Positions 40,688 to 50,300 of a DNA stretch of 64,000 nucleotides are shown here, one piece after another; the first letter of the stretch is position 1, and each line of letters opens with the position of its first letter. The stretch is from Streptomyces sp. NBC_01381 (lineage in GTDB: Bacteria; Actinomycetota; Actinomycetes; Streptomycetales; Streptomycetaceae). Made by a program: the position numbers and the translations under genes. Under the pieces are notes generated by a model that saw nothing but the letters and a program-made list of their open reading frames with translations, was not told the origin of the DNA and made no database searches. Where the stretch lies: NCBI RefSeq assembly GCF_026340305.1, contig NZ_JAPEPI010000001.1, forward strand, positions 186,001 through 250,000, given 5' to 3'.

Positions 40688-40722
40688 GGACTACTGACGG
40701 GACCACTGACGGGACCACTGAC
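40688..40722 (+). repeat. Short 12-bp tandem repeat after the anti-sigma-like gene
   Basis: Three near-copies of GGACCACTGACG stand in a row just beyond the stop of the CU044_5270-type gene on its minus-strand side. It is too short to be a terminator; function unknown. Confidence 0.5.
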
Positions 40723-40730
40723 AGAACTGC

Positions 40731-41666
40731 TTACGGGCGCTGGCCCGCCTTGTCGACGACCGTCCGCTCCAGGACCGCGCTGCGGCCGGTGACATCGCCC
40801 TTCTTCGGGCCGGACGGCAGATCCTCGACGGCGACCTGGCGCTCGCCCAGGAACTCCTTGGTCTTCTTGTCGAAGATCAGCTCCTGGCGCTCCCCCTGGT
40901 CCTCACGGGCGATCGCGACACCGTGCCGCCCTTCGGCATCCACCGAGTCGTCGATCAGCTCGACCCCGGGGATCTTCGACGCGGCGAGATAGAGGGCCGC
41001 GGCCTGCTTCGGCGGCATCAGCGACTCGTACAGCAGATCGCCGACCAGGACGAACGTGGCCTGGTCCTCGCTGGAGCTGCCGTCGCTCTCCTTGTGCAGC
41101 CAGTCCAGCATGTTGACCGGGTCGGTCGGCAGCTTCTCCAGGTTGCGGTAGTTGGTGTCGGACGGCATGGGCGGCCCCTCCACCTTCAGGACCTCGTTGT
41201 CGAAACCACTGGCGGGCTCGTGCAGCAGTTCGTCGTGCTTGCCGTCCACCGAGAGCCAGATCTCCCGCGGGTGCACGGGGTCGAGCTCGGCGGGCTTGCC
41301 CTCCTCCTGCGCCATGAATCCGACCTTGCTCTTGATGTACACGTACTGGTCGTCGCGGACGTCCTTGGGCGCGGGCTGCTTCTCCGCCGTCGCCGCGATC
41401 TCCTCCAGCATCCGCACGGTCTCCTTGGAGGGCGGCCCCGCCTGCGCCGCCTGATCGCCGAACGGCGAGGCGACGAGCACGCCCGCCGCGATGGACGCGG
41501 CCACCGCTCCCGCGATCAGCGTGGGGCGGAACCACCTCTTGTCGGCCCTCGGAGTCTTGGAGTCCTTCGCGGTCTTCGTCTCGTTCTGCCGGATCTCGGT
41601 CAACAGATGCTCCCTGAGCAGATGATGACGGCCCGGCGGAAGGTCACGCTCGGGAAATTCACTCAT
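40731..41666 (-). CDS. CU044_5270-type membrane-anchored protein, partner of the ECF sigma factor
   Basis: This 311-residue protein has a cytoplasmic N-terminal region (about 1-45), one membrane helix (LIAGAVAASIAAGVLVASPF), and a long extracytoplasmic domain with KETVRMLEEIAATAEKQPAP and repeated Asp/Glu-rich stretches, matching the CU044_5270 family. Members are found next to sigma-70 genes and probably act as anti-sigma or sensing partners. The ATG overlaps the sigma gene stop by 4 bp (ATGA), so the two are made together. Its N-terminal part is much shorter than a typical zinc-type anti-sigma domain and lacks its HxxxCxxC motif, so the mode of sigma control is unclear. Confidence 0.8.
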   Translation of the reverse strand: MSEFPERDLPPGRHHLLREHLLTEIRQNETKTAKDSKTPRADKRWFRPTLIAGAVAASIAAGVLVASPFGDQAAQAGPPSKETVRMLEEIAATAEKQPAPKDVRDDQYVYIKSKVGFMAQEEGKPAELDPVHPREIWLSVDGKHDELLHEPASGFDNEVLKVEGPPMPSDTNYRNLEKLPTDPVNMLDWLHKESDGSSSEDQATFVLVGDLLYESLMPPKQAAALYLAASKIPGVELIDDSVDAEGRHGVAIAREDQGERQELIFDKKTKEFLGERQVAVEDLPSGPKKGDVTGRSAVLERTVVDKAGQRP

Positions 41667-42292
41667 CGGTTTCCCTCCCTGATGGGCCTGACCGCGGTGG
41701 TGCGGTCATCTCTCATCTGTCCGCGCCCGGCAGGCGGTTCCATATGTTTCGCGAGTTTTGTACGGGCCCTGGAGAGCCGGGAGCGCACGGTGCCGACCGG
41801 GATGCCGAGCGCCTCTGCGGCCGCGGCATAGCCGAGCCCCGACCAAACGCACAGGGCGAGGACCTCACGCTCGGGACGGCGCAGGGCGTTCAGCGCCTTG
41901 CGTACGAGGGCCAGTTGCTCCTTGTCGTCGATGCGCTCGGCGACCTCGTCGGCGAAGTCGGCGACGGTCTCGTCACGCGGCAGGCGCGCTACGGCCGCGG
42001 CGTGCCGCCGGGTCGCGCGCCGGGCGTTGCGCGTCACGTTCGTCGCGACGCCCAGCAGCCACGGCCGCAGCGAACCGCCGTCCTCGTCGATCCTGCCGCG
42101 CAGCCGCCACGCCTCCAGGAAGGTCAGCGAGACGGCGTCCTCGGCGGCCGACCAGTCGCCGGTCAGGCGGTAGGCGTGGTTGTAGACGGAGCGCGCGTAC
42201 GCGTCGAAGAGCTCGCCGAAAGCGTCCGCGTCACCGTCCCTGATGCGGGCGCGTAAGGCTCTGAGGCGTGCCTGATGTTCCCCCTGATTCAT
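41663..42292 (-). CDS. ECF-type RNA polymerase sigma factor
   Basis: This 209-residue protein has sigma region 2 (GELFDAYARSVYNHAYRLTG, DWSAAEDAVSLTFLEAWRLR) and region 4 (REVLALCVWSGLGYAAAAEA, LGIPVGTVRSRLSRARTKL). It is short, so it is group IV. The ATG at 42292 starts MNQGEHQARLRALRARIRDG; an upstream GTG is possible. The next gene is translationally coupled and encodes a membrane-anchored CU044_5270-type partner, so an envelope signal is plausible. A long inverted repeat just upstream is the terminator of the cytochrome c operon. Confidence 0.92.
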   Translation of the reverse strand: MNQGEHQARLRALRARIRDGDADAFGELFDAYARSVYNHAYRLTGDWSAAEDAVSLTFLEAWRLRGRIDEDGGSLRPWLLGVATNVTRNARRATRRHAAAVARLPRDETVADFADEVAERIDDKEQLALVRKALNALRRPEREVLALCVWSGLGYAAAAEALGIPVGTVRSRLSRARTKLAKHMEPPAGRGQMRDDRTTAVRPIREGNR

Positions 42293-42322
42293 CTCCACGC
42301 CCCTTATCTGTCCGTACGACGA

Positions 42323-42376
42323 AGGCCGGTTCCCGTGGCCTGGATCACATGGATCACAGGTCACGGGAACCGGCCT
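42323..42376 (-). terminator. Terminator of the cytochrome c assembly operon
   Basis: Perfect 15-bp arms (AGGCCGGTTCCCGTG and complement) flank a 24-base loop containing GGATCACA twice. It begins 26 bp after the ccsB stop on the minus strand. Confidence 0.75.
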
Positions 42377-42401
42377 CAAGAGGCAACGGCGGTACGGGGG
42401 T

Positions 42402-43508
42402 TCAGACCCCGGCGTACGAGTGCTTGCCGGTGACGAAGATGTTCACGCCGTAGTAGTTGAACAGCCAGCAGCCGAAGGCGATCAGGGCCAGGTAGGCGGC
42501 CTTGCGGCCCTTCCAGCCCGCCGTCGCGCGGGCGTGCAGGTAGGTGGCGTAGGCGACCCAGGTGATGAAGGACCAGACCTCCTTGGGGTCCCAGCCCCAG
42601 TAGCGGCCCCACGCGTCGCCGGCCCAGATCGCGCCCGCGATGATCGTGAACGTCCACAGCGGGAAGACGGCGGCGTTCACGCGGTAGGAGAACTTGTCGA
42701 GGCTGGCCGCGGCGGGCAGGCGTTCCAGGACCGAGGTCGCGAAGCGGCCGGGCTGGCCGCCGTTGGCGAGCTTGTTCTCGTAGGAGTCGCGGAAGAGGTA
42801 CAAGATCGTCCCGACGCCCGCCAGGTAGAACGTCGCGCCGCAGAAGATCGCGGTCGAGACGTGGATCCACAGCCAGTACGAGTGAAGGGCGGGAACCAAC
42901 TGGTCGCTGGCGGTGTACAAGACAGTGACGGCGAGACCGAGATCGAGGAGGACCGTGGTGATCAGCGGAAGCCCGAGCCAGCCCACGTTCTTCTTCAGGG
43001 CGAGCAGTACGAGGTACACACCGACGGCCATGGTGGAGAAGGTGATGTTGAACTCGTACATGTTGCCCCAGGGGGCCCGCTGCACCGACAGCGCGCGGGT
43101 GAGCACACCGCCGAACTCCACGAGGAAGGCGAGCACGGTGAGGGACACGGCGATACGGCCGTAGAGATCGCCCTTCTCGTCACCGGCCGCCGCACCGGGA
43201 CCGTCCGGCACATCGCGTGATCCGCTCACGGACCGGGTGACGACCTTGGGAGCCGCCTTCGGCCGGTCCAGGACGGCGGTGCCGCCCTTGGCCTTGACGG
43301 TGACCGCGGGCGCCTTGGCCGCGGTGTCGGCCTTGGCGGTCAGCGCGGCGGCCGTGCGGCCGACCTTGCTGCGGCTGCCGAAGATCCACTCTGCCATGTG
43401 CGCGAAGAAGGCAAGGAGGTAGACGGCCATCGCGGAGTAGATCAGCACATTGCTGATGTTCGCGAGGTTCTCATTCGGTTCGGCGGCGAGGGTGGTGGCG
43501 AGAGTCAT
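42402..43508 (-). CDS. ccsB: Cytochrome c biogenesis protein CcsB (CcsA/ResC-type)
   Basis: This 368-residue membrane protein is the haem handling half of the system II cytochrome c synthase. The WWD signature is WAGDAWGRYWGWDPKEVWSF near the C-terminus, with WGNMYEFNITF earlier, and conserved His residues lie in flanking helices. A variable Lys/Ala-rich linker (about 50-100) follows the first helix. It works with ResB to attach haem to apocytochromes outside the membrane. Its ATG overlaps the resB stop by 4 bp. From memory this corresponds to SCO4475. It is last in the operon. Confidence 0.93.
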   Translation of the reverse strand: MTLATTLAAEPNENLANISNVLIYSAMAVYLLAFFAHMAEWIFGSRSKVGRTAAALTAKADTAAKAPAVTVKAKGGTAVLDRPKAAPKVVTRSVSGSRDVPDGPGAAAGDEKGDLYGRIAVSLTVLAFLVEFGGVLTRALSVQRAPWGNMYEFNITFSTMAVGVYLVLLALKKNVGWLGLPLITTVLLDLGLAVTVLYTASDQLVPALHSYWLWIHVSTAIFCGATFYLAGVGTILYLFRDSYENKLANGGQPGRFATSVLERLPAAASLDKFSYRVNAAVFPLWTFTIIAGAIWAGDAWGRYWGWDPKEVWSFITWVAYATYLHARATAGWKGRKAAYLALIAFGCWLFNYYGVNIFVTGKHSYAGV

Positions 43509-45319
43509 TTCTCAGCCCCTTCGGCAGGAACAACATCGGGGGTGGGGTCGGAATGGTCCGGGTCGGCGGGGTCGGCCGGGTCAGGCGCGCTGGGCGCCTG
43601 CTCGTGAAGGTGTGCGGCGAGGTCGGCCAGTTCTTCGGGCAGCTTCGCGGACTCGCTGCGGCCGAGCCCGGCCATCTCGACGACGGTGACGCCGTCGGCG
43701 CCCGGCACGGCCCGCACCCACACGCGGCGGCGCTGGATGAACAGCGACATGGCGAGCCCGACGATGGCGGAGACCGCCCCGACGAGCGCCCACATGCTGC
43801 CGGGCTGCTGGGAGATCTGGAAGGTGGCCCAGCGCTTGATGTCCTTCTCGAAGGTGATCGAGCCGGCGCCGCCCGGAAGCTTCATCGTCTCGCCGGGCCT
43901 GATCCGCTGCTTGAGCAGTTCGCCCTTGGAGTCCTCGAACTTCGTCATCTTGCTGGTGTCCAGCTGGTACACGTTCTGCGGCAGACCCGAGTCCACGCCG
44001 AGGCTTCCGTGGTACGCGGACAGCGCGAGCACGGGATAGTCCAGCGCGGGGAACTGGGAGAACATGTTGCCCTGGCCGGAGCCCGCGAACGTCGGCACGA
44101 AGAAGGCGTTGAAGCCCAGCTGCTCCTTCTTGCCGTTCTTGTCGCGGTAGCCGTCGAGGACCTTGATGGCGCCGGTGGCGGTGCCGTTGGAGTCGATGGG
44201 CAGCAGCGGCACGGACGCCTTGTAGACGACCTTGCCCTTGCCGTCGCGGACCGTGACGGTCGGCGCGTAGCCCTGGCCGATGAGGTAGACCTTCGAGCCG
44301 TCGACCTCGAGCGGCTTGTTGACCTCGATGGCCTGCTTCTTCTCCGGACCGTCGGTGCCCTCGCTGTAGGTGACGTTCGCCCGGTAGGTGCGGGCCGTCC
44401 CCTTCTCGGGGCCCTTCCGCTCGAACGACGACTCGAAGCTGTCCAGCCTGAAGCTGAACGGCGCCAGCTCGTCGGTGTCGAAGAGGCTGCCGGACTTGAA
44501 GTTGTCGTACTGAGTGAGGGTGTTGGAGAACCCGTCGCCCTGGACGACGAGCTTGCCGCCCTCGGACTTGAAGAGCGCGCCGACGGCGAAGGCCACCAGG
44601 AGCACGATCAGCGAGATGTGGAAGAAGAGGTTGCCGGCCTCGCGCAGATAGCCCTTCTCCGCGGCGACGGAGGCGCCGGCCGCGCCCTGACGGCTGGTGA
44701 GGTCCGCACGGAAGCGGCGCCCCTTGAGGAGCGTCAGCGCCGCCTCGTGCACCTGCTCGGGCTCGGCATCGGTGCGCCAGGTGGTGTACGCGGGCAGCCG
44801 GTCGAGCCGCTTGGGGGCGCCCGGCGGGCGGCCGCGCAGCTGGCCGATGAACTGCCAGGTGCGGGGCACGATGCAGCCGATGAGGGAGACGAAGAGGAGG
44901 ATGTAGATCGCCGAGAACCACACGGAGCTGTAGACGTCGAACAGCTGGAACTTCTCGTAGATCGGCGCGAGCGTGGTGTGGGCCTTCTTGAAATCCGCGA
45001 CCTTCAGCTCGTCGATGCTGGTCTGCGGGATCAGCGAGCCGGGGATCGCGCCGAGCGAGAGCAGCAGGAGCAGAAGCAGCGCGACCCGCATGGAGGTCAG
45101 CTGGCGCCACATCCAGCGCACCCAGCCGACGGCCTCACGGCCGGACCAGGCCAGCCAGCCTGCGGCACCGGGCACCCGCTTCCCGCCGAAGGAGCCGGGC
45201 ATCGCCCGGTCCACGGGGGCGGTGGACAGCTGGGCGCCCGCGGCTCCCAGGTCCTGCACGCCCTCGTCCGTGGCCTTGCCGTCGTCCGTGGCCGTGGTGT
45301 TCGTCTTGGTGTCGCTCAT
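43505..45319 (-). CDS. resB: Cytochrome c biogenesis protein ResB (Ccs1)
   Basis: This 604-residue protein is the second half of the system II synthase. It has N-terminal helices (LTSMRVALLLLLLLSLGAIP and VWFSAIYILLFVSLIGCIVP), a third helix near 220, a large extracytoplasmic domain, and a final helix (MWALVGAVSAIVGLAMSLFI). A His/Arg-rich region around REAGNLFFHISLIVLL fits the family. It binds apocytochrome and haem together with CcsB. Translation is coupled to ccsB by an ATGA overlap and ccdA lies 3 bp upstream of its start, so the operon is tight. Confidence 0.93.
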   Translation of the reverse strand: MSDTKTNTTATDDGKATDEGVQDLGAAGAQLSTAPVDRAMPGSFGGKRVPGAAGWLAWSGREAVGWVRWMWRQLTSMRVALLLLLLLSLGAIPGSLIPQTSIDELKVADFKKAHTTLAPIYEKFQLFDVYSSVWFSAIYILLFVSLIGCIVPRTWQFIGQLRGRPPGAPKRLDRLPAYTTWRTDAEPEQVHEAALTLLKGRRFRADLTSRQGAAGASVAAEKGYLREAGNLFFHISLIVLLVAFAVGALFKSEGGKLVVQGDGFSNTLTQYDNFKSGSLFDTDELAPFSFRLDSFESSFERKGPEKGTARTYRANVTYSEGTDGPEKKQAIEVNKPLEVDGSKVYLIGQGYAPTVTVRDGKGKVVYKASVPLLPIDSNGTATGAIKVLDGYRDKNGKKEQLGFNAFFVPTFAGSGQGNMFSQFPALDYPVLALSAYHGSLGVDSGLPQNVYQLDTSKMTKFEDSKGELLKQRIRPGETMKLPGGAGSITFEKDIKRWATFQISQQPGSMWALVGAVSAIVGLAMSLFIQRRRVWVRAVPGADGVTVVEMAGLGRSESAKLPEELADLAAHLHEQAPSAPDPADPADPDHSDPTPDVVPAEGAEK

Positions 45320-45322
45320 GGA

Positions 45323-46090
45323 TCAGATCCCCACCGTGTAGCCGTTCGACCAGACCTGCATCTGCTGCACGATGCCGTCCCACACGCCGGTGAGGAGGAG
45401 CAGTCCGGTCGCGATCATCATGATGCCGCCGATGCGCATCACCCAGACGTAATGCTTCTTCACCCAGCTGAACGCGCCGAGCGCCTTGCGGAAGGCGATG
45501 GCGGCGAGGATGAACGGGACGCCGAGCCCCAGGCAGTACGCGACGCTCAGTATGGCCCCGCGGCCCGCGCTCGCCTGGTCCAGAGCCAGGGTGTTGACGG
45601 ACGTGAGGGTCGGCCCGACACAGGGCGCCCAGCCGACGGCGAACAGCGCGCCAAGGACCGGGGCGCCCGCGAGCCCGGCGGCGGGCTTCTTGTGGAAGCG
45701 GAACTCGCGCTGGGACAGCCAGGGCATGAGCCCCATGAAGAAGATGCCGAGGACGATCATCAGCGCGCCGAGCACCTTGGTGATGACGTCCTGATAGGCC
45801 TGCAGGTTCTGTCCCGCGTAGCCGAAGAGCGCGCCGGTGGAGACGAAGACGGCGGTGAAGCCGAGCACGAAGAGACCGGCACCGGCGGCCATCCGCCCCC
45901 GCTTGGCCTCCGCGAGATCGGTGCCGCCGACCCCGGTGACGTACGAGAGATAGCCCGGCACGAGCGGCAGTACGCACGGCGAGAAGAAGGAGACGAGACC
46001 GCCGAGGAGGGCGACGGGCAGCGCGAGCAGCAGCGCCCCGTTCATCACGGTCTGGTTGGGTTCGCCGACGGCGGCGGCGAGATGAGACAT
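45323..46090 (-). CDS. ccdA: CcdA-type thiol-disulfide transporter
   Basis: This 255-residue protein has six helices and two conserved cysteines in FFSPCVLPLVPGYLSYVTGV and FAVGWAPCVGPTLTSV, the CcdA/DsbD core. It passes electrons across the membrane to ResA so that apocytochrome cysteines stay reduced. An ATG at 46090 was chosen over the GTG one codon earlier; neither has a strong ribosome site, but the gene lies 10 bp after resA and is probably coupled. Confidence 0.92.
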   Translation of the reverse strand: MSHLAAAVGEPNQTVMNGALLLALPVALLGGLVSFFSPCVLPLVPGYLSYVTGVGGTDLAEAKRGRMAAGAGLFVLGFTAVFVSTGALFGYAGQNLQAYQDVITKVLGALMIVLGIFFMGLMPWLSQREFRFHKKPAAGLAGAPVLGALFAVGWAPCVGPTLTSVNTLALDQASAGRGAILSVAYCLGLGVPFILAAIAFRKALGAFSWVKKHYVWVMRIGGIMMIATGLLLLTGVWDGIVQQMQVWSNGYTVGI

Positions 46091-46100
46091 CACGAGGAGA

Positions 46101-46730
46101 TCACTTCTCCGCGATCAGCGGGTCGATCATCTTGCGCAGCTTCTTCTCGTTCAGGGCCTGCTGTGAACGCGCCGCGACCTTGCCGTCCCGGTCGATGACG
46201 ATCGTGGACGGGATGGCGTTCGGGTTCAGCGTGCCCTTGGGGAAACGCAGCATCAGCTTGCCCGCAGGGTCGTGCAGGCTCGGATACGGGATGCCGTAGT
46301 CCTTCTCGAAACTGAGCGCAGGGCCCTTGTCGTTGTCGCGGGTGTTGATCCCGACGAACTGGACGTCATTGTTCTTGGTGTCCTCGGCGACCTTCGCGAA
46401 GTTCGGTGCCTCGGCCCGGCAGGGCGGGCACCAAGAGCCCCAGACGTTGAGGACGACGACCTTGCCCTTGTAGTCGGCGAGATCCAGATGCTTGCCCTCG
46501 AGGGTCGTGCCGTCGATCTTCGGGCCGTCCTTGCGATCGGCCTTCTTGAGCGTGGCGATCCCGTCGGAGCCGGTCACGAAGTTGGTGTTGCCCGAGCCTC
46601 CCGACGTACCGCCGGAGCCGCACGCCGACAGGGTCAGCGCGGCGACCGCGGCCCCAGCGCCCAGAAGGACGGCGCGGCTGCGGCTACGGCTGCGGTCAGT
46701 GCTGTGGGGGGCGCGGCAGGCGGCACTCAT
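46101..46730 (-). CDS. resA: ResA/TlpA-like thioredoxin lipoprotein
   Basis: This 209-residue protein begins with an Arg-rich lipoprotein signal peptide (lipobox LSAC near residue 37) and has a thioredoxin-like fold with the WGSWCPPCRAEAPNF active site. It reduces the haem-binding cysteines of apocytochrome c using electrons from CcdA. It is the first gene of the four-gene cytochrome c operon and lies 66 bp after a polysaccharide deacetylase-like gene. From memory this region matches SCO4472-4475. Confidence 0.93.
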   Translation of the reverse strand: MSAACRAPHSTDRSRSRSRAVLLGAGAAVAALTLSACGSGGTSGGSGNTNFVTGSDGIATLKKADRKDGPKIDGTTLEGKHLDLADYKGKVVVLNVWGSWCPPCRAEAPNFAKVAEDTKNNDVQFVGINTRDNDKGPALSFEKDYGIPYPSLHDPAGKLMLRFPKGTLNPNAIPSTIVIDRDGKVAARSQQALNEKKLRKMIDPLIAEK

Positions 46731-46796
46731 GTGAAAAGTTTCGCATGTCTGTTTCGGGGATCTTCCGCACCCCCCGCGGTAGCGGAAAGTCCCATT

Positions 46797-48029
46797 TCAG
46801 GCGGCCTTTCCCAGCCCCTTCCAGCCGCCGCCGGGACGCTGTCCGACGTCGAGGCCCTGGAGTTCGGCGAGCACCTTGGGGTCCTGGACGTCGAGCCAGT
46901 CGACGAACTGCCGGAAGGAGACGAGGCGTACGTCCTTCTTGCCGGCGATGTGCTTGAGGGCTTCCTCGACGGCATCCATGTAGATGCCGCCGTTCCACTC
47001 CTCGAAGTGGTTGCCGATGAAGAAGGGCGCGCGGTTCGTCTCGTAGGCCCGCTTGAAGCCGGCTATATAGGCCTCGGTCGCCTGCTTGCGCCAGCCCGGG
47101 TAGTTGGCCGGCGGCGCCTTCGTGGAGTTCTGCGACTGGTTGGCGAGGATGTTGTAGTCCATCGAGAGGACCTCGAAGGAGTGCCCGGGGAACGGCACGG
47201 CCTGCAGCGGCAGATCCCAGATCCCCAGCTTCTTCTCGGGCCAGCGCTGACGGCCGCCGGGCGAGGACGCGTCATAGCGCCAGCCGAGCTTCTTCGCCGT
47301 CGGCAGCAGATTGTCCTGGCCGAGGAGGCAGGGCGTGCGGCCGCCGATGAGTTCCTTGTCGTAGTCGAAAGGCAGCGACGGCAGATCGGTCCAACCCGTA
47401 TTCGTACGCCATTCCTTGACGAAGGACTTGGCCTGGTCGATCTCGTCCTGCCACTGCGCGGACGTCCAATTGCCGACGGTGCCGGTGCCGGCGCAGAAGT
47501 GCCCGTTGAAGTGCGTGCCGATCTCATGGCCCTCGAGCCAGGCCTGGCGCACGTACTTGAGAGTCTCCTTGATGTGACCGTCGGTGAGATAGCCGATGTC
47601 GGATGCGCCCACGGAGTTGTTCGGCGGCCGGTACAGACGCTTCTTCGATTCGGGCAGCAGATACAGCCCGGAAAGGAAGAACGTCATCCGCGCGTCATGT
47701 TCCTCGGCCAGCTTCAGAAAGCGCGGGAAGAGACCGTTGCCGACCTCGCCCGCACCGTCCCACGAGAAGATCACGAACTGCGGGGGCGTCTGACCGGGCT
47801 CCAGCGGAACGGGCTTGGCGGGCTGCCGGGGCTGCTGCCCCGTAAAGGCCGTCGAACCATCCCCGATCGGCTTTGCCGATTGCTTGTCGCCGCCGCCGTT
47901 CCCGCCCTTGGCAGGACCTGCCGAATGACTGTCACCGCTGCCGCCGCCCGTGCCACAGCCCGCAAGTCCCAAAGCGGCCGCGGCGCCGGCCCCGATGCCC
48001 AGCATTCCCCTGCGACTGATGTCGCGCAT
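46797..48029 (-). CDS. Lipoprotein polysaccharide deacetylase-like protein
   Basis: This 410-residue protein has a twin-arginine-type lipoprotein signal (ISRRGMLGIGAGAAAALGLA then lipobox LAGC) and a NodB-homology fold: FVIFSWDGAGEVGNG (catalytic Asp) and GHEIGTHFNGHFCAG (H-x3-H metal pair). Large insertions separate the motifs, as in some Streptomyces deacetylases. It is probably attached to the outer face of the membrane and acts on cell-wall or extracellular polysaccharide, though substrate is unknown. The ATG at 48029 begins the signal sequence; longer upstream frames are unlikely. It is followed by the cytochrome c operon after 66 bp. Confidence 0.88.
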   Translation of the reverse strand: MRDISRRGMLGIGAGAAAALGLAGCGTGGGSGDSHSAGPAKGGNGGGDKQSAKPIGDGSTAFTGQQPRQPAKPVPLEPGQTPPQFVIFSWDGAGEVGNGLFPRFLKLAEEHDARMTFFLSGLYLLPESKKRLYRPPNNSVGASDIGYLTDGHIKETLKYVRQAWLEGHEIGTHFNGHFCAGTGTVGNWTSAQWQDEIDQAKSFVKEWRTNTGWTDLPSLPFDYDKELIGGRTPCLLGQDNLLPTAKKLGWRYDASSPGGRQRWPEKKLGIWDLPLQAVPFPGHSFEVLSMDYNILANQSQNSTKAPPANYPGWRKQATEAYIAGFKRAYETNRAPFFIGNHFEEWNGGIYMDAVEEALKHIAGKKDVRLVSFRQFVDWLDVQDPKVLAELQGLDVGQRPGGGWKGLGKAA

Positions 48030-48194
48030 TCCATCCCCTGTTCGTCGCGCCCTCGCCCCGCCCATGCAGGTCACGCAGGACGGACGCCTCGTTAGAGGGC
48101 ACGAAGAACAGAGGGGTTCCGGTAACTAGGCACATATTGAGCGCCTTTTACCGAGAATGGACATAAAGTCGCGACCCGATTACCCGGCGTAGGC

Positions 48195-48247
48195 GCGCCC
48201 CGTTAGGGGCGCGAGGAACTGCGCGACAAGCCACGACGACGCCGCAG
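48195..48247 (+). repeat. Dispersed Streptomyces hairpin element, copy C
   Basis: GCGCCCC-GTTA-GGGGCGC is followed by GAGGAACTGCGCGACAAGCC and ACGACGACGCCGC. It matches copy B near 2973 closely, including GGAACTGCGCGAC. It lies between the histidine phosphatase stop and the deacetylase start and can act as a terminator there. Confidence 0.7.
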
Positions 48248-48285
48248 ATGAAATACGGCACCCCACACCAATTCCAGCGGAGCGC

Positions 48286-48978
48286 TCACGCTCCGAACGC
48301 CTTGTCCTTCCCCTTCACCGGCTTGGCCCCTGCCAGGAGATGCGCGGGGACAAGATCCCGCGCAGGCTCCGTGTACCCCACCGACACGATCTTGTCGCCG
48401 CGGTACGTGAACGTCGTCAGCGAGGCCAGCGTGCACTGCCGCTTGCGCGGGTCGTGCCACAGCCGCCGCTTCTCCACGAAGCTGCGCACGATCCAGATCG
48501 GCAGCTGGTGGCTGACGCACACCGCCTCGTGCCCGCGTGCCGCGTCCTTCGCCGCGTCGAGGGCGCCCATCATCCGCACGACCTGCTCGACGTACGGCTC
48601 GCCCCAGGACGGCTTGAAGGGGTTGACCAGGTGCTTCCAGTTCTCCGGCTTCTTCAGTGCGCCGTCGCCGACGCCGAAGGTCTTGCCCTGGAAGACATTG
48701 CCCGCCTCGATGAGCCGGCCGTCCGTCGCGAGATCGAGGCCGTGCACCTTGGCGATCGGCGTGGCCGTCTCCTGGGCGCGGTCCAGCGGAGAGGAGACGA
48801 CATGCGTGATGTCGCGGGACGCGAGGTGCTCGGCGACCCGGTCGGCCATCTGCCGGCCGAGCTCGGAGAGGTGGTAGTCGGGAAGGCGTCCGTAGAGGAT
48901 CCCCTCCGGGTTGTGCACCTCGCCGTGGCGCATCACGTGGACGACGGTGAGCTCGTCGCCCGCTGCCGTACCGCTCAT
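48286..48978 (-). CDS. Histidine phosphatase family protein (phosphoglycerate mutase-like)
   Basis: This 230-residue protein has the catalytic [20 protein letters not shown] (phospho-histidine) and [17 protein letters not shown] (second His). It is not a true glycolytic mutase; most such proteins are phosphatases of unknown substrate. The ATG at 48978 fits the family start, and it overlaps the hemL stop by 4 bp, so the two are co-translated. From memory SCO4470 lies at the same place beside hemL. Confidence 0.9.
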   Translation of the reverse strand: MSGTAAGDELTVVHVMRHGEVHNPEGILYGRLPDYHLSELGRQMADRVAEHLASRDITHVVSSPLDRAQETATPIAKVHGLDLATDGRLIEAGNVFQGKTFGVGDGALKKPENWKHLVNPFKPSWGEPYVEQVVRMMGALDAAKDAARGHEAVCVSHQLPIWIVRSFVEKRRLWHDPRKRQCTLASLTTFTYRGDKIVSVGYTEPARDLVPAHLLAGAKPVKGKDKAFGA

Positions 48979-50300
48979 GCGGTGACCTCCGTAGCTTCCG
49001 CGGCCGCGCGCGCGGCACCCGGCAGGGCGGCGGCGATCCGCTCGATCGCCCGCTCGTCGTGGGCGGTGGACACAAACCAGGACTCGAACGCCGACGGCGG
49101 CAGATACACGCCCTGCGACAGCATCGAGTGGAAGAAGGCGGTGAAGCGGAACGACTCCTGCGCCTTCGCGTCGTCGTAGTTGCGCACTTCACGCTCGGTG
49201 AAGAACACCGAGAACATATTCGACGCGTTCTGCAGCCGGTGCGCGACGCCCTCCTTGGTGAGCGCCTCCGTCACGAGTCCGCGCAGCTGCTCGGAGACGG
49301 CGTCGACCTTCTCGTACGCGGCGTCGTCGAGGAGCCGCAGCTGCGCGAGGCCCGCGGCCGTCGCGATCGGGTTCCCGGACAGCGTGCCCGCCTGGTAGAC
49401 CGGCCCGACGGGCGCGAGGTGCGCCATGACATCGGCGCGACCGCCGAAAGCGGCGGCCGGGAAGCCGCCGCCCATGACCTTGCCGAAGGTCATCAGGTCA
49501 GGACGTACGCCGTCGACGCCGTACCAACCCGCCTTCGACGTGCGGAAGCCGGTCATCACCTCGTCGGAGATGTAGAGGGCGCCGTTCTTGGCGCAGGCGG
49601 CCTTGAGGCCTTCGTTGAAGCCCGGCCGCGGCGGCACCACGCCCATGTTGCCCGGCGACGCCTCGGTGATCACGCACGCGATCTCTCCGGGATACCGGTG
49701 GAAGACCTCGTGCACCGCTTCGAGATCGTTGTACGGGACGACGATGGTGTCGCCCGCCTGGGCGCCGGTGACGCCGGGGGTGTCCGGAAGGCCGAGGGTC
49801 GCGACACCGGAGCCGGCGGCGGCGAGCAGGGCATCGACATGGCCGTGGTAGCAGCCGGCGAACTTGATGATCTTGGCGCGGCCGGTGAATCCGCGGGCGA
49901 GGCGGATGGCCGACATCGTGGCCTCGGTACCACTCGACACGAGCCGCACCTGCTCTACGGGCTCGATACGGGCGACGATCTCCTCGGCGAGCGCGACCTC
50001 GCCCTCGCCCGGCGTGCCGAAGGACGTGCCGCGCGAGACGGCCTCCTGGACTGCGGCGATCACATCGGGGTGGGAGTGGCCGAGGATCATCGGCCCCCAC
50101 GAGCAGACGAGGTCGACGTACTCACGGCCGTCGGCGTCCGTCAGGTACGGACCGGTACCGGACACCATGAAGCGGGGCGTACCACCCACAGCGCGGAACG
50201 CGCGCACGGGAGAGTTCACACCGCCGGGCGTCACGGCCGCCGCACGGTCGAAGAGAGTCTGCGAAACTGGGGCGCTATACGGGAAGCTCACATGAACCAT
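48975..50300 (-). CDS. hemL: Glutamate-1-semialdehyde 2,1-aminomutase HemL
   Basis: This 441-residue PLP enzyme converts glutamate-1-semialdehyde to 5-aminolevulinate, the first committed precursor of haem and other tetrapyrroles. The PLP lysine is in [20 protein letters not shown] (Lys near 270), with [19 protein letters not shown] and [20 protein letters not shown] as flanking motifs. The ATG at 50300 ([20 protein letters not shown]) is preferred; a GTG at 50291 is possible. It is co-translated with a histidine phosphatase, and its product feeds the cytochromes assembled by the operon further down. Confidence 0.94.
   Translation of the reverse strand: MVHVSFPYSAPVSQTLFDRAAAVTPGGVNSPVRAFRAVGGTPRFMVSGTGPYLTDADGREYVDLVCSWGPMILGHSHPDVIAAVQEAVSRGTSFGTPGEGEVALAEEIVARIEPVEQVRLVSSGTEATMSAIRLARGFTGRAKIIKFAGCYHGHVDALLAAAGSGVATLGLPDTPGVTGAQAGDTIVVPYNDLEAVHEVFHRYPGEIACVITEASPGNMGVVPPRPGFNEGLKAACAKNGALYISDEVMTGFRTSKAGWYGVDGVRPDLMTFGKVMGGGFPAAAFGGRADVMAHLAPVGPVYQAGTLSGNPIATAAGLAQLRLLDDAAYEKVDAVSEQLRGLVTEALTKEGVAHRLQNASNMFSVFFTEREVRNYDDAKAQESFRFTAFFHSMLSQGVYLPPSAFESWFVSTAHDERAIERIAAALPGAARAAAEATEVTA

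Noticed and set aside
43553..46198. An 881-codon plus-strand open frame across the cytochrome c operon
   Set aside because: It is the antisense of resB and ccdA, rich in Arg/Gly/Asp/Val as expected from reversed GC-rich codons, with no motif and no ribosome site.
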